Of a stretch of DNA of 64,000 nucleotides, positions 22,601 through 32,960 are shown in pieces. The notes under the pieces were generated by a model that saw only the letters and a list, made by a program, of their open reading frames with translations, did no database searches and was not told the DNA's origin. The DNA is from Platerodrilus igneus. Lineage: Eukaryota > Arthropoda > Insecta > Coleoptera > Lycidae. How positions within the stretch are numbered: the first letter of the stretch is position 1; each line of letters opens with the position of its first letter. The position numbers and the translations under genes are program-made. Location of the stretch: contig JARFIW010000942.1 of the NCBI GenBank assembly GCA_036346225.1, forward strand, positions 3,348,501 through 3,412,500. Direction: 5' to 3'.

Positions 22601-24018
22601 TTGCCACATGTATCTTAAAAAAGGTGATCTTGAAATTTTCCTTTAAAAAGTAATAAAAGCGTTGAATTACGAGATTTGCTACGTACTTAGACGTAGCCGG
22701 AAGAAAAGTAAATACCAGGCTAACTATCAAACGCAGAGAATGGGCGAGATTCGCCTACATACCAAAAAAAAAAAACAAAAAACACATTGCTCACGATTAT
22801 CTATTAACACAGAAAAATAAATAAAAGATTCTGTACAAACAAGCAAAAAGACAATAAATTAAGTGTGATTATTTCACAGCAAACAATTATATTGTATGGA
22901 CAATTTAGGAATTTAGGTACGAAGTGCGCATCTCGTATTTCACATAAAATAAAATTACTCAGTAGTAAATAAACCTGTGAGAGCTTTTGTCAAGCGTTTT
23001 TAATATTTCACCTAATACTTTTTGTAAAATAATTAATTAGTAGGAAAGACATCTTTTAAATCGTACATAGTACCGTTTGTAAAATAAACTACTCAGTATT
23101 AAAAAAATATGCGTATATATGTCCAACATTTTTACAAAGGTACCTCACACCTATAGAGCTATAATATCGATTAGCAGCAACGAACAATAGTTCTATAATG
23201 TCACGTAACTACACCAAACGTTGATACAAAATATGTCATTGACACACACAAAAGAAAACGTGTTGCACACCTGTAGGTGTCCGGATACTTAGCTCGCACA
23301 CCGTTGGGGGTGAGTCAGCACAACGCCATGGTCGTCAGGATCTATTTACTCTGCTACCATAACTGCAGCAGCGGTAACGAACAAAAGCAGTTGGTCTACA
23401 CACAAAAGCAATTGGTCTACAGAAAGAAAGAACCCATTTGGCCTCCAGCTAAAAAAAGCTAAAAAGAGAATCTGATTTGAATGATTACGCGCGGGGAAAC
23501 TCACCAATGCACGTAAGACACCTCCTAGTTGTTGAACAGAGAAAAAAATAAACGTGCAATGCTTTTGAAATACGGTGACGAATAATATAGCAGATATTTC
23601 GAGGCACAAGCTGCAGAATCAAATTTAACAATGGTTCAAATGACACGAATTCGAACTGCAAATCCTCCTCATTATTGAAGCGCAATTAAAACTGGAAAAT
23701 CCGGGTTTTATCGGATAGTTCAATACACTATTTAGACGAAGGTTTAGAAGGAAAACACATAATAAGCAATTATAAGTTATCAAAATGTTTAACACACTAA
23801 CGGATACCTAAAACACGATATAAACTATTTAATTGTAGCATAAACTTTACGTTTCGAAATAAGTATGTTCAAAATGAAAATTTGTAGCAAGCGTACTTAT
23901 TGTAAACAGGATGTTGTTGAAGAATTTAAGAATTGAAACGGAAGTGATTTAACAAAATTATGGTAAAACGGGCTTATGAATTAACGAGTCAATTTTAAAA
24001 GCACAATTGGAACGTAAC
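22600..24018 (-). repeat. Long LTR of a Gypsy-type element, copy 2
   Basis: The reverse complement matches 822-2095 over the whole length with the blocks in the same order. Its 5' end reads TGTTACG on the minus strand (CGTAACA at 24012-24018 on the plus strand). A tgttaca at 22429 may be the other end, which would make a LTR of about 1.59 kb. No flanking internal region or polypurine tract is evident, so it may be a solo LTR, but I found no matching target duplication (ggga against gact). Confidence 0.6.
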
Positions 24019-26960
24019 AGACTATAATTAATATTTTCAGATACTCTGTCAGATAAACGACATCTAGTTCTATACATTTAAACTGCAACCAACAAACGTA
24101 AAATAGCGGCGGCTGCACCTTTTAGACTCAGGTAACCAACTCACTTCGGTACAAATATACATTACCCGCTAAACTGATCGGGCTAAATTGATTGAACGTA
24201 GTTTCAAAATAAACTTGTTTGTTAAACTACCAACATTAAGCTCTCAAATACGTATATTTCTTGACTAATAATTTGTGCTACGAAAAATACAACCTAATTT
24301 TCGAAATACAAATCTGAGATTGCTTACTATTTCAATGATTTTAAAAGCAACAAAACAATGAAATAGTAGAATAACCCTAATCATCACTACACCGTCAAGA
24401 TCGCCAAGCGATTCTCAAAAGCCAAGACAAGGCGGGGCCGTTTATTGCAAGCGAATTCACAGATGACACGTGCGATCCAGCTGGTCTCCAAGTCAAGAAA
24501 GAAAGTAATTAAGCTGCAACAACAGCAGAGGGCGCAGTCTAAGATTCCTAAATTCAAACGTATAACATAAAGATGCGTTCAAAAATGAACAGTGGTATTA
24601 TATACAGAATAAAACACTTAATAATGCAGGGTTAAGAAAATTAAACTGCTTTAGTATTAATAACTGGATTATACTAAAATATTTTTTAATTCCGATACAA
24701 ATTAACAGTTTGGTTTCAATATATACAGTTTTTCACCTTATTTTTTACCTGCAGCTTATAATCCAGGGTTAGGATGACATTTCAAAGCACTGACCAGCAA
24801 TTGCATAACTCTTCTGACAATTTTATTTATACTAAAATAAACATTAATTTACTATAGGTCATCAGTGTGTTGTGTTTTGAATACTTAAAGCGCACAGCAT
24901 GTCTAAAAATAATCCCACAAATAAATTTGTTAAACAGGTTTGCTAAATGGTTTTCAATTAATACCTATTTTAAGTTCGATAAACACGATAAAGATGTTAG
25001 TGGCCTAAAGGAAGTATAAATATTGTGCTTGAATTTTGCGTTAGTTCTAAAATACATCTTGTTGCAAAAGGTTAAAAAATAAATTTGTTTATTTTTGATT
25101 AAGAGACTTGGTCGATAATGTAAATATTTGCACTTACATGTAAATTATATTTAGTTAGTTATGTAAATCACCTTGTCTGATTTTTCGTTACTGTGCTTGA
25201 CCTTTCCCAAGTATATTCTGTTGATGTAGTCTGAGCTCGTGTGTTTGATGTTATTTTTCTCCAACTTAAGAGTCGTGAAAGATCTTATATGGTCATTAGA
25301 AGGCGGTTTAGATTTATGGAGAATATAGCGGTCGGATATTGTTTGAATTAGTAAAACCTGTATTGGATTCCTATTGTGCAGAAAGCGATATGTTGTTTAC
25401 TTTAAATGTTTAAATGCATTCTGTTTTATGAGACTTCAAGAACGTGTAAAAATATGAATAAACACTACCTGTTATAACAAAAATTTTTAATAAAAGTATA
25501 CTTAGGTAAAGTAAACCGTTTAACGGTGCCTAACACCGGTGACAATTTCTTACTATGATCGGATAAGCGACAGACACCCTAAGAAAATTTAAACCTACGT
25601 GTCTAACTAAAGGACTTGTGAGTAAAAACTGCCATCTAACTCATTCTCAAAGGTGAAATTTATGAAAATGAAATAAAGCACAGAAATTTCAAGATACGTC
25701 TATACGTTCAAAAACATTTTTCTCTCATAGAAAAGAATTTATAAAACAGTTTACAGCTTAAGTTCATACAGAAAATTATTCTTATCAGCTGCTTTATTAT
25801 TAAAATAATCCTTACCTAATCTTTGTTAAAAGGTACAAAATCTTTTTTAATTTACATGTGCATAACCTATTTTTTATTACCTGGTTTATGAGTGCAATAG
25901 ACCATTGACGCTGCATGGATAATTTAATAAACATCAAAATTCTTCAACTTTGACTTCAAAATTTTGCTGGAAATTATCCTCTTACAAAAAGTATTTTTTA
26001 TCAGATTAAGAACTTAGTCTAGCTTATGTTTCAAATATTTAAACATTTTTATAAGTTACAAACAAAGAAACATCCAAATTTTATACTTGTTATATTTCTC
26101 GTCAAAGACCGCTTATCCAAATTTCATTTCCAACGCAATTAACGGCATTAAATACTCGATTTGGCGTTAGGACATCTGTTGCAAGATGCATCTTTATTGT
26201 TAATTGATTAAAATCTTTAATGGTAATCTTGTCTGATAACTTTATGTTGCTTATGGAACGCCGATGAGATTGATTGCAAATTATTCAAAACGTATTTGTT
26301 TCATGTCGTAAAGTACTTTAAAGCATGAAACTCTCTTTGAATTTTACATGCTCTCTTGAGTTAAGGAACGGTGTATAATGAATGTCGAATGTCGAATTAA
26401 TCTTTACTCAAACTTATATGGTCGATTTCGTAAAATGAATGAAACCCAAATAGGATCTTCTTTTGTTTATATACAAAATAATCTTATACATCATGTTTGC
26501 GATCCATTCTATGGTATTCTCAAAAATTAGTCATCCTGCGTGATGCAATATTTACGAGGATGTCGGCGTTTAACAATCTAATTAAGTACAAAACCGTCAC
26601 AGCCATTATGATTTATGATTCTCCTAAAATCTCCTCTGTTTTTTCTAATGCACGACGTTATTGTTTGCAGTCTCATTCTCTGGAATACGTAAGGCTATTA
26701 AATCGCGTTCTTATCTTATTTTTATAGCTCAATAGTCGCGGGTTCCTTGAATTGGAGTGTTTATTCATTGATACAAATAATCAATTGATTTAATGATTTT
26801 TAAAAACATTTCTTAGTAGAATGATGTATTCATTTATTCAGTAAAAAAGATTCTGGAATTAATGTTCTATTTAACTCGTAAAATTAATATTCTATTTTTG
26901 ATATTATCTAAATACGGAAGTCAATTACATAATTAATTAAAGCTGGCAATTGCGTTCTGT
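24019..26960. other. AT-rich DNA without recognised content
   Basis: A region with background composition and only short, unsupported open frames. A GC-richer patch at 24410-24540 (including gccaagacaaggcggggccg) has no recognised motif. Confidence 0.35.
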
Positions 26961-26971
26961 ATTCTTTGCAA

Positions 26972-27645
26972 ATGCAATGAGATTGATATTGTTCCTATGG
27001 TAAACAAAGCGAATGGATGCAATCTTTTCAGCGAATGTCTGGATTATTAATTAAGTACTATTAAATAGAGTTTATTTTATCTTAAAATGTTTTACTAATG
27101 AGATTGATATTAGTTACCATGAAATGGTTTGTTCTTAAGTAATATAGCTAATACGGTTGAAAATTAATAACGAAATGATTTTTATCACACATTATATATG
27201 GTGAAATAATGTATCTATGTAATGAAAATATACAGTGAAAATTAAATACATCAATTACTATTATCACATCAATTAATTAATTTTTTATTATGAGTGATGA
27301 TCGTACATGGTAAAAAATGTATATTCACCAGGATTAATATTATTAATGATCTGGAACTCATATCACTCATTGATCACAAAAAAAATTTAACGTAGATGTA
27401 AGTATAATTACTCGAGATACCTGTATTTTAATCGTTATATTAGTAAAAACGATTTTTATTTTAAGATAAAATACAACTCTATTTACTTCATCTACGTTAA
27501 AACAAAACCTTCATTAATTAATAATCCTGGTGTAGACATTTTGCAGACTGAAAAGGAGTTTCAGATACTTATTTCCCATGTGAAAAATATTCGCTTTGTT
27601 TACCATAGGAACAATATCAATCTCATATTGATGTGATAGAGTTCA
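26972..27645. repeat. Foldback / MITE-like nested inverted repeats
   Basis: The block gagattgatattgttcctatggtaaacaaagcgaat (from about 26978) recurs inverted at 27590-27628. The segments ggattattaattaa and aatagagtt-attttatcttaaaat (27039-27090) recur inverted at 27467-27525. An inner pair (caccaggattaatattattaatga at 27327 and its inverse at 27511-27535; aacgtagatg at 27399 and its inverse at 27489-27500) folds around about 27445. The motif atcacatcaat occurs at about 27263 and inverted at about 27631 and 27780 and may be the terminal repeat. No coding capacity. A non-autonomous DNA transposon that was duplicated or folded back fits best. Confidence 0.6.
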
Positions 27646-27756
27646 CGAGAGTACATTGAATAACCAAATGTTATTTAATTTTTCAACCCTGTATATAAGC
27701 ATATTTCATTACCATTAAGATACAAAGCCATTCATTTATTCATATAACCACTTAAT

Positions 27757-27781
27757 TATAATATATATATATATATATATT
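27757..27781. repeat. Short (TA)n microsatellite
   Basis: About eleven TA units next to a gatgtgata motif that is also found at the edge of the foldback repeat. Confidence 0.85.
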
Positions 27782-28139
27782 GATGTGATAAGCGGTCATA
27801 TAAAGGTCATTGGGCAGCATATCCTGCACATACATCATTCCAGAACCCGAGAAAAATAAGATATCTTTCTAATCCTCTAAATACTCTTTTCAACGTATAA
27901 TGTACTTTAAAAAGCTTTATTTATGTTACATAATAGTATCCTTAAATAGTATAGTACGTAAATTAAAAATCCGTGAAAATGCACCCATCCCTTGTACAAA
28001 ATACCATTTAGAAACGCGCTTTAACAGGAACAAATATTATTAAAACAAGATTAGAAGTATTTACGCAAAACGTATATTTTAAATCGAAAATTACTTCATT
28101 TTTCTAGATTTTTTGAATTTCTAAGATTATTCATCTAGT

Positions 28140-28440
28140 GCCAAAACCCATAAATCAAATAAGCAAATGAGAGAAAATTGGAACAAATACCATGAATGGG
28201 CATTCCAATTAACGAAAGGTCAAGCGTTTAATAGCCCATAAATCAAGAGATAACGGCTATAAATCAACATTACAGATAAGCATTTAGAACTTTCATTCTG
28301 TTAAGAGACAAATTAGGGACGATAGTAAGGAATTTGACGACGCAATAAATCAAAACTTACAGCAATTTAGATAACATAATGCATCAATTAACGTCATTTC
28401 AGACGAAATTACATCATCCGTATAAATCAAATCAACCAGA
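28140..28440. other. Loose cluster of TAAATCAA motifs
   Basis: The octamer TAAATCAA occurs at about 28151, 28239, 28260, 28345 and 28422, mostly 77-88 bp apart. It may be what remains of a tandem repeat. No function is evident. Confidence 0.3.
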
Positions 28441-28827
28441 TTTAGGCATAGGCAAGACAGAAGCTTTCGGCTAAAGGACAAACATGAAGAGCCGAAATTA
28501 ATAGAGGGGATGACGAAAAGGGGCTGAAATTGACCCGAACAGAATCAGTCTTGAAAACGGTCGTTTGCATAGCACGAACAAAATGTGATGTTGTTGGTCA
28601 AAGAGTGCAGTGATTAACAATGATTGGCAACTAGTACAGTTGTGAACAAAACAGGAGAATGACAAAAACCTAGGTGTCATTTTGGGTTGTAAAGCAAGAG
28701 GAGAGCGTCCGCCCTAACAGGGCATCGGCACGTTGAATACCACCTTAAAGTTGTACTGGACACAATGGAATTTCTTGTAAGTAGAGAAGGGGGTCTTGGT
28801 GCGATTCTGTAAAAATGGAGATGGAGC

Positions 28828-29075
28828 TTGAGTACGGTTAAGGTGGTTATTCCTAAAAGCCGAGTCTCGGAAGTTGTAGGATATCTGCATTATAGGATCT
28901 GGAGAGGACACTTTGAGGTTAAAATGAAAGTTCGAGGCTGCAAGGACGATGTAAGAAGGTGGTGCCACAAGAGCCAAATGTGTGCACCATATGAAAGCCC
29001 TAAGACTTCAATGAGACAAACAAACAGTTACGCTTGTGAGGACGAACGAATGTCCGGATCGGGTCACGATTGATT
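28828..29075 (+). pseudogene. Gypsy integrase zinc-finger (HHCC) region, copy A
   Basis: The frame starts with VKVVIPKSRVSEVVGYLHY, then GHFEVKMKV, and ends its finger with RRWCHKSQMC. This is the H..H..C..C finger of Ty3/Gypsy integrase (pattern VPKS....vl..lHd...gGHfG..kt......yWpg...dv..wc..C..C). A gap of a few residues is seen where the RFYWPG part belongs, which is present in copy B. The catalytic core that should follow is missing; about 30 codons later the macro domain begins in another frame. Confidence 0.75.
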
Positions 29076-29081
29076 TATGTC

Positions 29082-29493
29082 TCTTTACTTCCGAACAGGC
29101 AAAGTGAGATTTGTAGTCGCGGAAGTGGTTCAAAGTGTTCTATACGATGTGCCGGAGGAGTATGCCCTGACACATTGCACAGCGGGGCTTTAATATGTCC
29201 GGATGACTTGCTCGGGTGTTTAAAAATAAATTTGGTGGTCTGCATCAGGTTCACCGACAACAACCAAAGGTTGGAAAAATAATACGGCTAAGGGACCGAT
29301 ATCGGGACTTTTACTACTTGATGACTAATGAATAGCCTTCTGGTGAATCGGATTATCAGAATCCGTGGAAGGCATTAGTGGACTTTAAGGGTCAGATGAC
29401 CGAATTTGAAGACATAAAGTTGGTCATACCCAAGATCGGTTGTGGGCTCGATGGGTTGGACTGCAGTGCGGTATGCAATATGCTAGATGTACT
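29082..29493 (+). pseudogene. Macro domain (OARD1/ADP-ribose glycohydrolase-like), copy A
   Basis: Readable in pieces: KVRFVVAEVVQSVLYDVPEE and YALTHCTAGL, a stop plus one-base shift, LARVFKNKFGGLHQ, KVGKIIRLRD, FYYLMTNE-stop, YQNPWKALVDFKGQM, then KLVIPKIGCGLDGLDCSAV. These match the macro fold order: beta strand plus EV.GdL, the aLAHCvs loop, the GiA.vFk..fGg helix, the yYLvTK strand, and the PriGCGLDgL..e.V loop. Such enzymes remove ADP-ribose from proteins or hydrolyse O-acetyl-ADP-ribose. The Asp after GCGL (active-site Asp in human OARD1) is kept; the Lys of the TK motif is Asn. It is disrupted by one frameshift, two stops and a solo LTR insertion. Confidence 0.75.
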
Positions 29494-30266
29494 TGTTACG
29501 TGCAAATAAATTGGCCCTTAAACATTTTTTAGGTTAATTTTGATGTGCGGAAGTTTCGCGCCACAAATTCAAAAAACTTGGCGTATATTTCCGTCACGTC
29601 AGAGTGCGTTTGCGCCAGATCGCGCGACGCGAGTGGCGGAGAAAAAGTGGGAGAGAAGTGTTTCAGTGAGACGCTATAACGTGGCTGTTTTGCCTGAACC
29701 TTCGAGTGCAGTGGACGTTTTAGGTATCGTATCGTGCCTTTATCTTTATTTATGTAGACTTCCTTGCCTTTGCTTATCTTGTTCGTCAACCCTATACCTG
29801 TTTCCTTGTCGATCCCTACTTAGGTAGAGATAATCTGAAGCAGCCTAGGGAGAACCGGAGGCCACGACCCTAGATGAACGAGTCCTGGTAGCCACCGCGA
29901 CTGCCGGAGCTGTTCCGAGCGCTTTGGAAGAGCGTTGGGCGTACCCTCCAGCAATTATCTTTAAGGCGGCCATCAGCAGCCCTTATGTATGTGCTGACGC
30001 CATCTTTATCTATCTTGAAGGACGCTTGGCGGACTTCGGGGAAATCTGGACCTATTATGTGAGTACCTTATTGACATAATTGTTGCTAAGTTAAATTAAT
30101 ATATTGCGTAATTAAAATTGCTGATTGGGTGACGTCATTGACAGATGGGCGCGCCAAATCTGTAAAAGATTAGCGCTACCAATTGTTGTGGTGTCTAGGA
30201 AACCGCGCTTGCGGTGTTGTATTTACGACTTTTAAACGGTAAGAATTTGACTTTTAAATCGTAAGA
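29494..30266 (+). mobile_element. Solo LTR of a second Gypsy family
   Basis: The insert starts TGTTACG and ends CGTAAGA, one base away from the perfect complement CGTAACA. It is flanked by TACT at 29490-29493 and 30267-30270. Removing it joins ctagatgtact to gttccaaaaac, as in copy B at 31375-31395. It is 773 bp long, GC-richer than the surroundings, with a GTGAGTACC donor-like site at 30059. No internal sequence is present, so recombination between two LTRs probably removed the element. The strand is set by convention (TG first) and may be the reverse. Confidence 0.8.
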
Positions 30267-30270
30267 TACT

Positions 30271-30372
30271 GTTCCAAAAACGGTGGTCCAGGTTTTGGTG
30301 TGTGATTACTATTCAAATAGTGCAATGCTAGAAGCAGGAAAAAAAGGGGCCACGACGCCAAACCGCGATTTA
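30271..30372 (+). other. Tail of macro copy A
   Basis: The first part (gttccaaaaac to attcaaat, to about 30316) continues the macro copy A end and matches copy B at 31383-31420 plus 32657-32666. Then about 50 bp lead into copy B. Confidence 0.55.
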
Positions 30373-30759
30373 GACACAGGTAGAACCAAAGCAATCGGCT
30401 AAAGAAAAAATATGAGGAGCCGAAATTAATAGAGGGGTTGACAGAACAGGACTAAAATTGACCTGAACAGAATCAACCCTGAAAACGTCGTTCGCATAGC
30501 ACGGGCAAAATGTGATTTTGTTGGTCGAAGAATGCAGTGATGGACGATGATTGGCAACCAGTACAATGACGAACAAAACAGGAGAATGACAAAATCCTAG
30601 GTGTTATTCTGGGTTGGAAAGCCAGAGGAGAGCGTCCACCCTGACATGACACTGACCTGTTGAGTAGTACCCTGAAGTCGTACTGGGCACAATGGAATTC
30701 CCTGTAAATAGAGAATGGGGTCTTGGTGTAATTCTTTAAATAAAGTTGGAACGGTTAAG

Positions 30760-31000
30760 GTGTGTGTTCCTAAAAGTCGAGTGTCGGAGGCTTTAGGATA
30801 TGTGCATTATGGAATTTGGAGAAAATACTTTGAGGTTAAAATGAAAGTTTGAGTAAGATTTTACTGGATAGGCTCTAAGCACGATGTAAGAAGATACCAT
30901 AAGAGCCAAATATGTGCACTATATGAAAGCCGTAAGACTTCAATGACACAAACAAACAGTTACGTTCGTGAGATGAACGAAAGTCCGGATCGAGTCCTGA
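30760..31000 (+). pseudogene. Gypsy integrase zinc-finger region, copy B
   Basis: VCVPKSRVSEALGY and VHYGIWRKYFEVKMKV are followed by a stop and then RFYWIGSKHDVRRYHKSQIC and a KTSMTQTNS linker. The second His of the finger is Tyr (KYF instead of GHF) and the first Cys is Tyr, so zinc binding would be lost. Near 30985 the frame reads ESPDRVLIG, similar to the SPFERV.ID start of the integrase core, and is cut off there by the macro part. Confidence 0.7.
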
Positions 31001-31007
31001 TTGGTTC

Positions 31008-31411
31008 GTGTCTCTTTACTTCGGAACAGGCAAAGTGAGATTTGTAGTCGCGGAAGTAATTCAAGGTGTTCTATACGATGTGTCGTCGGAGTATGCCCTG
31101 GCACATTGCACAGCGGGGCTTGATATGACCGGAGGACTTGCTCGGGTGTTTAAAAATAAATGTGGTGGTCTGCATCAGCTCCATCGACAACAACTAAAGG
31201 TTGGCAAAATAATATGGCCAAGGAACCGACATCGGCGCTTTTACTACGTGAAGACTAACGAACAGCCTTCTGGTGAATCGGATTATCAAAATCTGTGGAA
31301 GGCATGAGGTTGGTCATACACAAGATCGGTTGTGGGCTCAATGGGTTGGACTGCAGCCTGGTACATAATATGCTAGATGTACTGTTCCAGAAACTGGGGT
31401 TTAGATTTTAG
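31008..31411 (+). pseudogene. Macro domain (OARD1/ADP-ribose glycohydrolase-like), copy B
   Basis: A 100-codon open frame from 31008 (GTG, so not a sure start) reads VRFVVAEVIQGVLYDV, YALAHCTAGLDMTGGLAR, VFKNKCGGLHQL, KVGKIIWPRN, FYYVKTNEQ and YQNLWKA, then stops after a deletion. The next frame holds GCGLNGLDCSLV and MLDVLFQKLGFRF ending at 31411. The active-site-like Asp after GCGL is Asn and the TK Lys is Asn, so catalysis is unlikely. The first half is open and well conserved compared with the upstream pol part. It could encode a binding module only if transcribed; nothing here shows that. Confidence 0.78.
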
Positions 31412-31421
31412 TGTGTGGTTA

Positions 31422-32654
31422 CGAGGGACACTATTTATGTATTGAGAATAGAAAGAATAAGCAAATGAATTTGATGATAAGTACTTTTATGGCTTTTCAA
31501 AATAATCGCATTTAAGATCTATACACTTTTGCATGCGATTGAACCACTCTTCAAAGCACTTCGTCTAGTCAAAAGATGGTAGCTCTAAAACATGCGTTTT
31601 AAGGCCTCACCCGCTTCTTCCGACTATGAAAATTGTTGTCCACGCAGTTTATCTTTAATTACTGGAAACAAGAAGCAGTCATTGGGTGCCAAGTCGAGGC
31701 TGTAAGGCGAATGACCCATCAATTCGATCGTTTGTTGCATGTGATGTGTGTGAGGTCGCAATGTCATGATGTGAAATGATTCGTCGTTTTGGGTTGGTTT
31801 CTCTCAATTTACCGAAAACTTTAGGCAAACAAATGGTCGTATACCACGCTGAATTAACGGTCTTTTGATTTTCGAGAGCCACAATCGCCACAGGGCCGGT
31901 TTCGTGAAGAAAAACGTCACCATTTGCTTCTTAACGCTTCTAGAACGAACAACTTTTGTTGGCTTTGTTTCACATTGAAACACCCAAACCGCCGACTGGC
32001 CTTTTCTTTCTGGTTCATACGCATAAATCTACGACTCGTGACCTGTGACGATGCTGTATACCGCTTTGGATGCACCACAGTTGTATTTTGAAATCATTTT
32101 ACGGCACCAATCGACACGAGCATTTTTTTGAGCATCTGTCAATAAATGTGAAATCCAACGCGCGCACAGCTTACGAACACACAAATGTTCGTGCAAAATC
32201 TTATGTATGCTGACCATACTAATGCTTAAACATCGCTCGATTTCTTCATATGTCACATGACTATCTTCTTCAATTAGTTTTCGCACAGTATCGATATCTT
32301 CCAGCACAACGACCGATTTTGAACGACCTGTTCTAACTTCGTACACAAACGAACTACGTCCACGTTTGAATTCAGTGTACCAGCCATTTACAGTGGCTGT
32401 TGATCGATGCATTGTTCTTGAGTTTGACCACGTCGAAAGTCATAATAAATCATAGCCGAAAATTTTCGCGAGTTAGTTCTATATTTTGGCTGAGATGAAA
32501 TTTTAAGCACTGCAAAAAAGACAAATAGTGTTTGCAGGTCAAAACGTTCTTAGTACCTATAACCTCAAAAATGTCAAACTTTACGATGGAAATTTCAGAT
32601 TTCACCTGGCAATACCAGTATTGCCAATACTCTACACATAAATAGTGTCCCTCG
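31422..32654 (-). mobile_element. Mariner-family transposon, complete ends
   Basis: Both ends share the inverted repeat CGAGGGACACTATTTATGT exactly, and TA dinucleotides flank it (31420-31421, 32655-32656), the duplicated target of Tc1/mariner elements. The length, 1,233 bp, is near the usual 1.3 kb. The transposase gene is on the minus strand. It sits in the end of Gypsy/macro copy B, whose sequence continues across it (gtgtggtta and ccattcaaat), so it is younger than that copy. Confidence 0.93.
31560..32412 (-). pseudogene. Mariner transposase, broken
   Basis: From 32412: a helix-turn-helix part (TATVNGWYTEFKRGRSSF, GRSKSVVVLEDIDTVRKLIEE, IERCLSISMVSIHKILHEHL) and RWISHLLTDAQKNARVDWC, the linker end. 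The first catalytic region reads YSIVTGHESW with Trp changed to a stop (32029). Then EPERKGQSAVW and, in another frame, IISHHDIATSHTSH, the second catalytic Asp block (usual form HHDNA). The third, YSLDLAPNDCFLFP, is readable in a further frame near 31700. At least one stop and two frameshifts prevent function. The catalytic residues of the DD34D type are thus still recognisable. Confidence 0.88.
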
Positions 32655-32656
32655 TA

Positions 32657-32960
32657 CCATTCAAATCGTACGGTGTCAACTATGCAAAGCGTTGACTGCT
32701 ACCTTTATTAACATGGTGTCGACTCTCCTTACCGCCACAGGGATTTCCAACGTTTGAGTCACAGAGTATTCTGGGACCGAACAGCTTTAAGAGATGGACA
32801 GTGTAGCACGCACCGATCAGTCTGACTGTGACCGGGATAATTACATTGCAACGTAGCGTGGCGTTTGTACACCAAAGATGATTAATGGTTCCTCGCGGCG
32901 TTACACTTTTCGGCGAATTTTTATTGACGAGTACTCTTACATTTAAGAGTTTAAAGTACA
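32657..32960. other. GC-richer flank after the mariner element
   Basis: It starts as the continuation of copy B for about ten bases, then departs from copy A. The stretch is GC-richer than the region and may be retroelement 3' sequence, but it shows no motif I can name. The 93-codon minus-strand frame here is not supported. Confidence 0.3.

Larger units (their letters stand above)
28446..29493 (+). mobile_element. Gypsy pol fragment with macro domain, copy A
   Basis: The segment runs from the RNase H-integrase linker (a readable KNLGVILGCKARGERPP, then LKLYWTQWNFL) through the integrase zinc-finger region to a macro domain. It is related along its whole length to copy B (30.37-31.42 kb), including the junction between integrase and macro parts. 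It has no LTR of its own in view. A 773-bp solo LTR of a different family splits its last codons from the tail at 30271-30320. Several stops are present. Confidence 0.75.
30373..31419 (+). mobile_element. Gypsy pol fragment with macro domain, copy B
   Basis: Same layout as copy A: linker (KILGVILGWKARGERPP and LKSYWAQWNSL in shifted frames), integrase finger, macro domain. Compared with copy A it keeps RFYWIGSKHDVRRYHKSQIC in the finger (first Cys changed to Tyr) and has lost about 45 bp in the macro part. The copies lie head to tail with a unit of about 1.15 kb when the solo LTR is removed, so a tandem duplication or two adjacent insertions are possible. A mariner element cuts its end at 31420. 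Confidence 0.75.

Noticed and set aside
28151..28430. Regulatory array of TAAATCAA sites
   Set aside because: Spacing is irregular and the motif is AT-rich, so chance or old repeat decay is enough; kept only as a low-confidence note.
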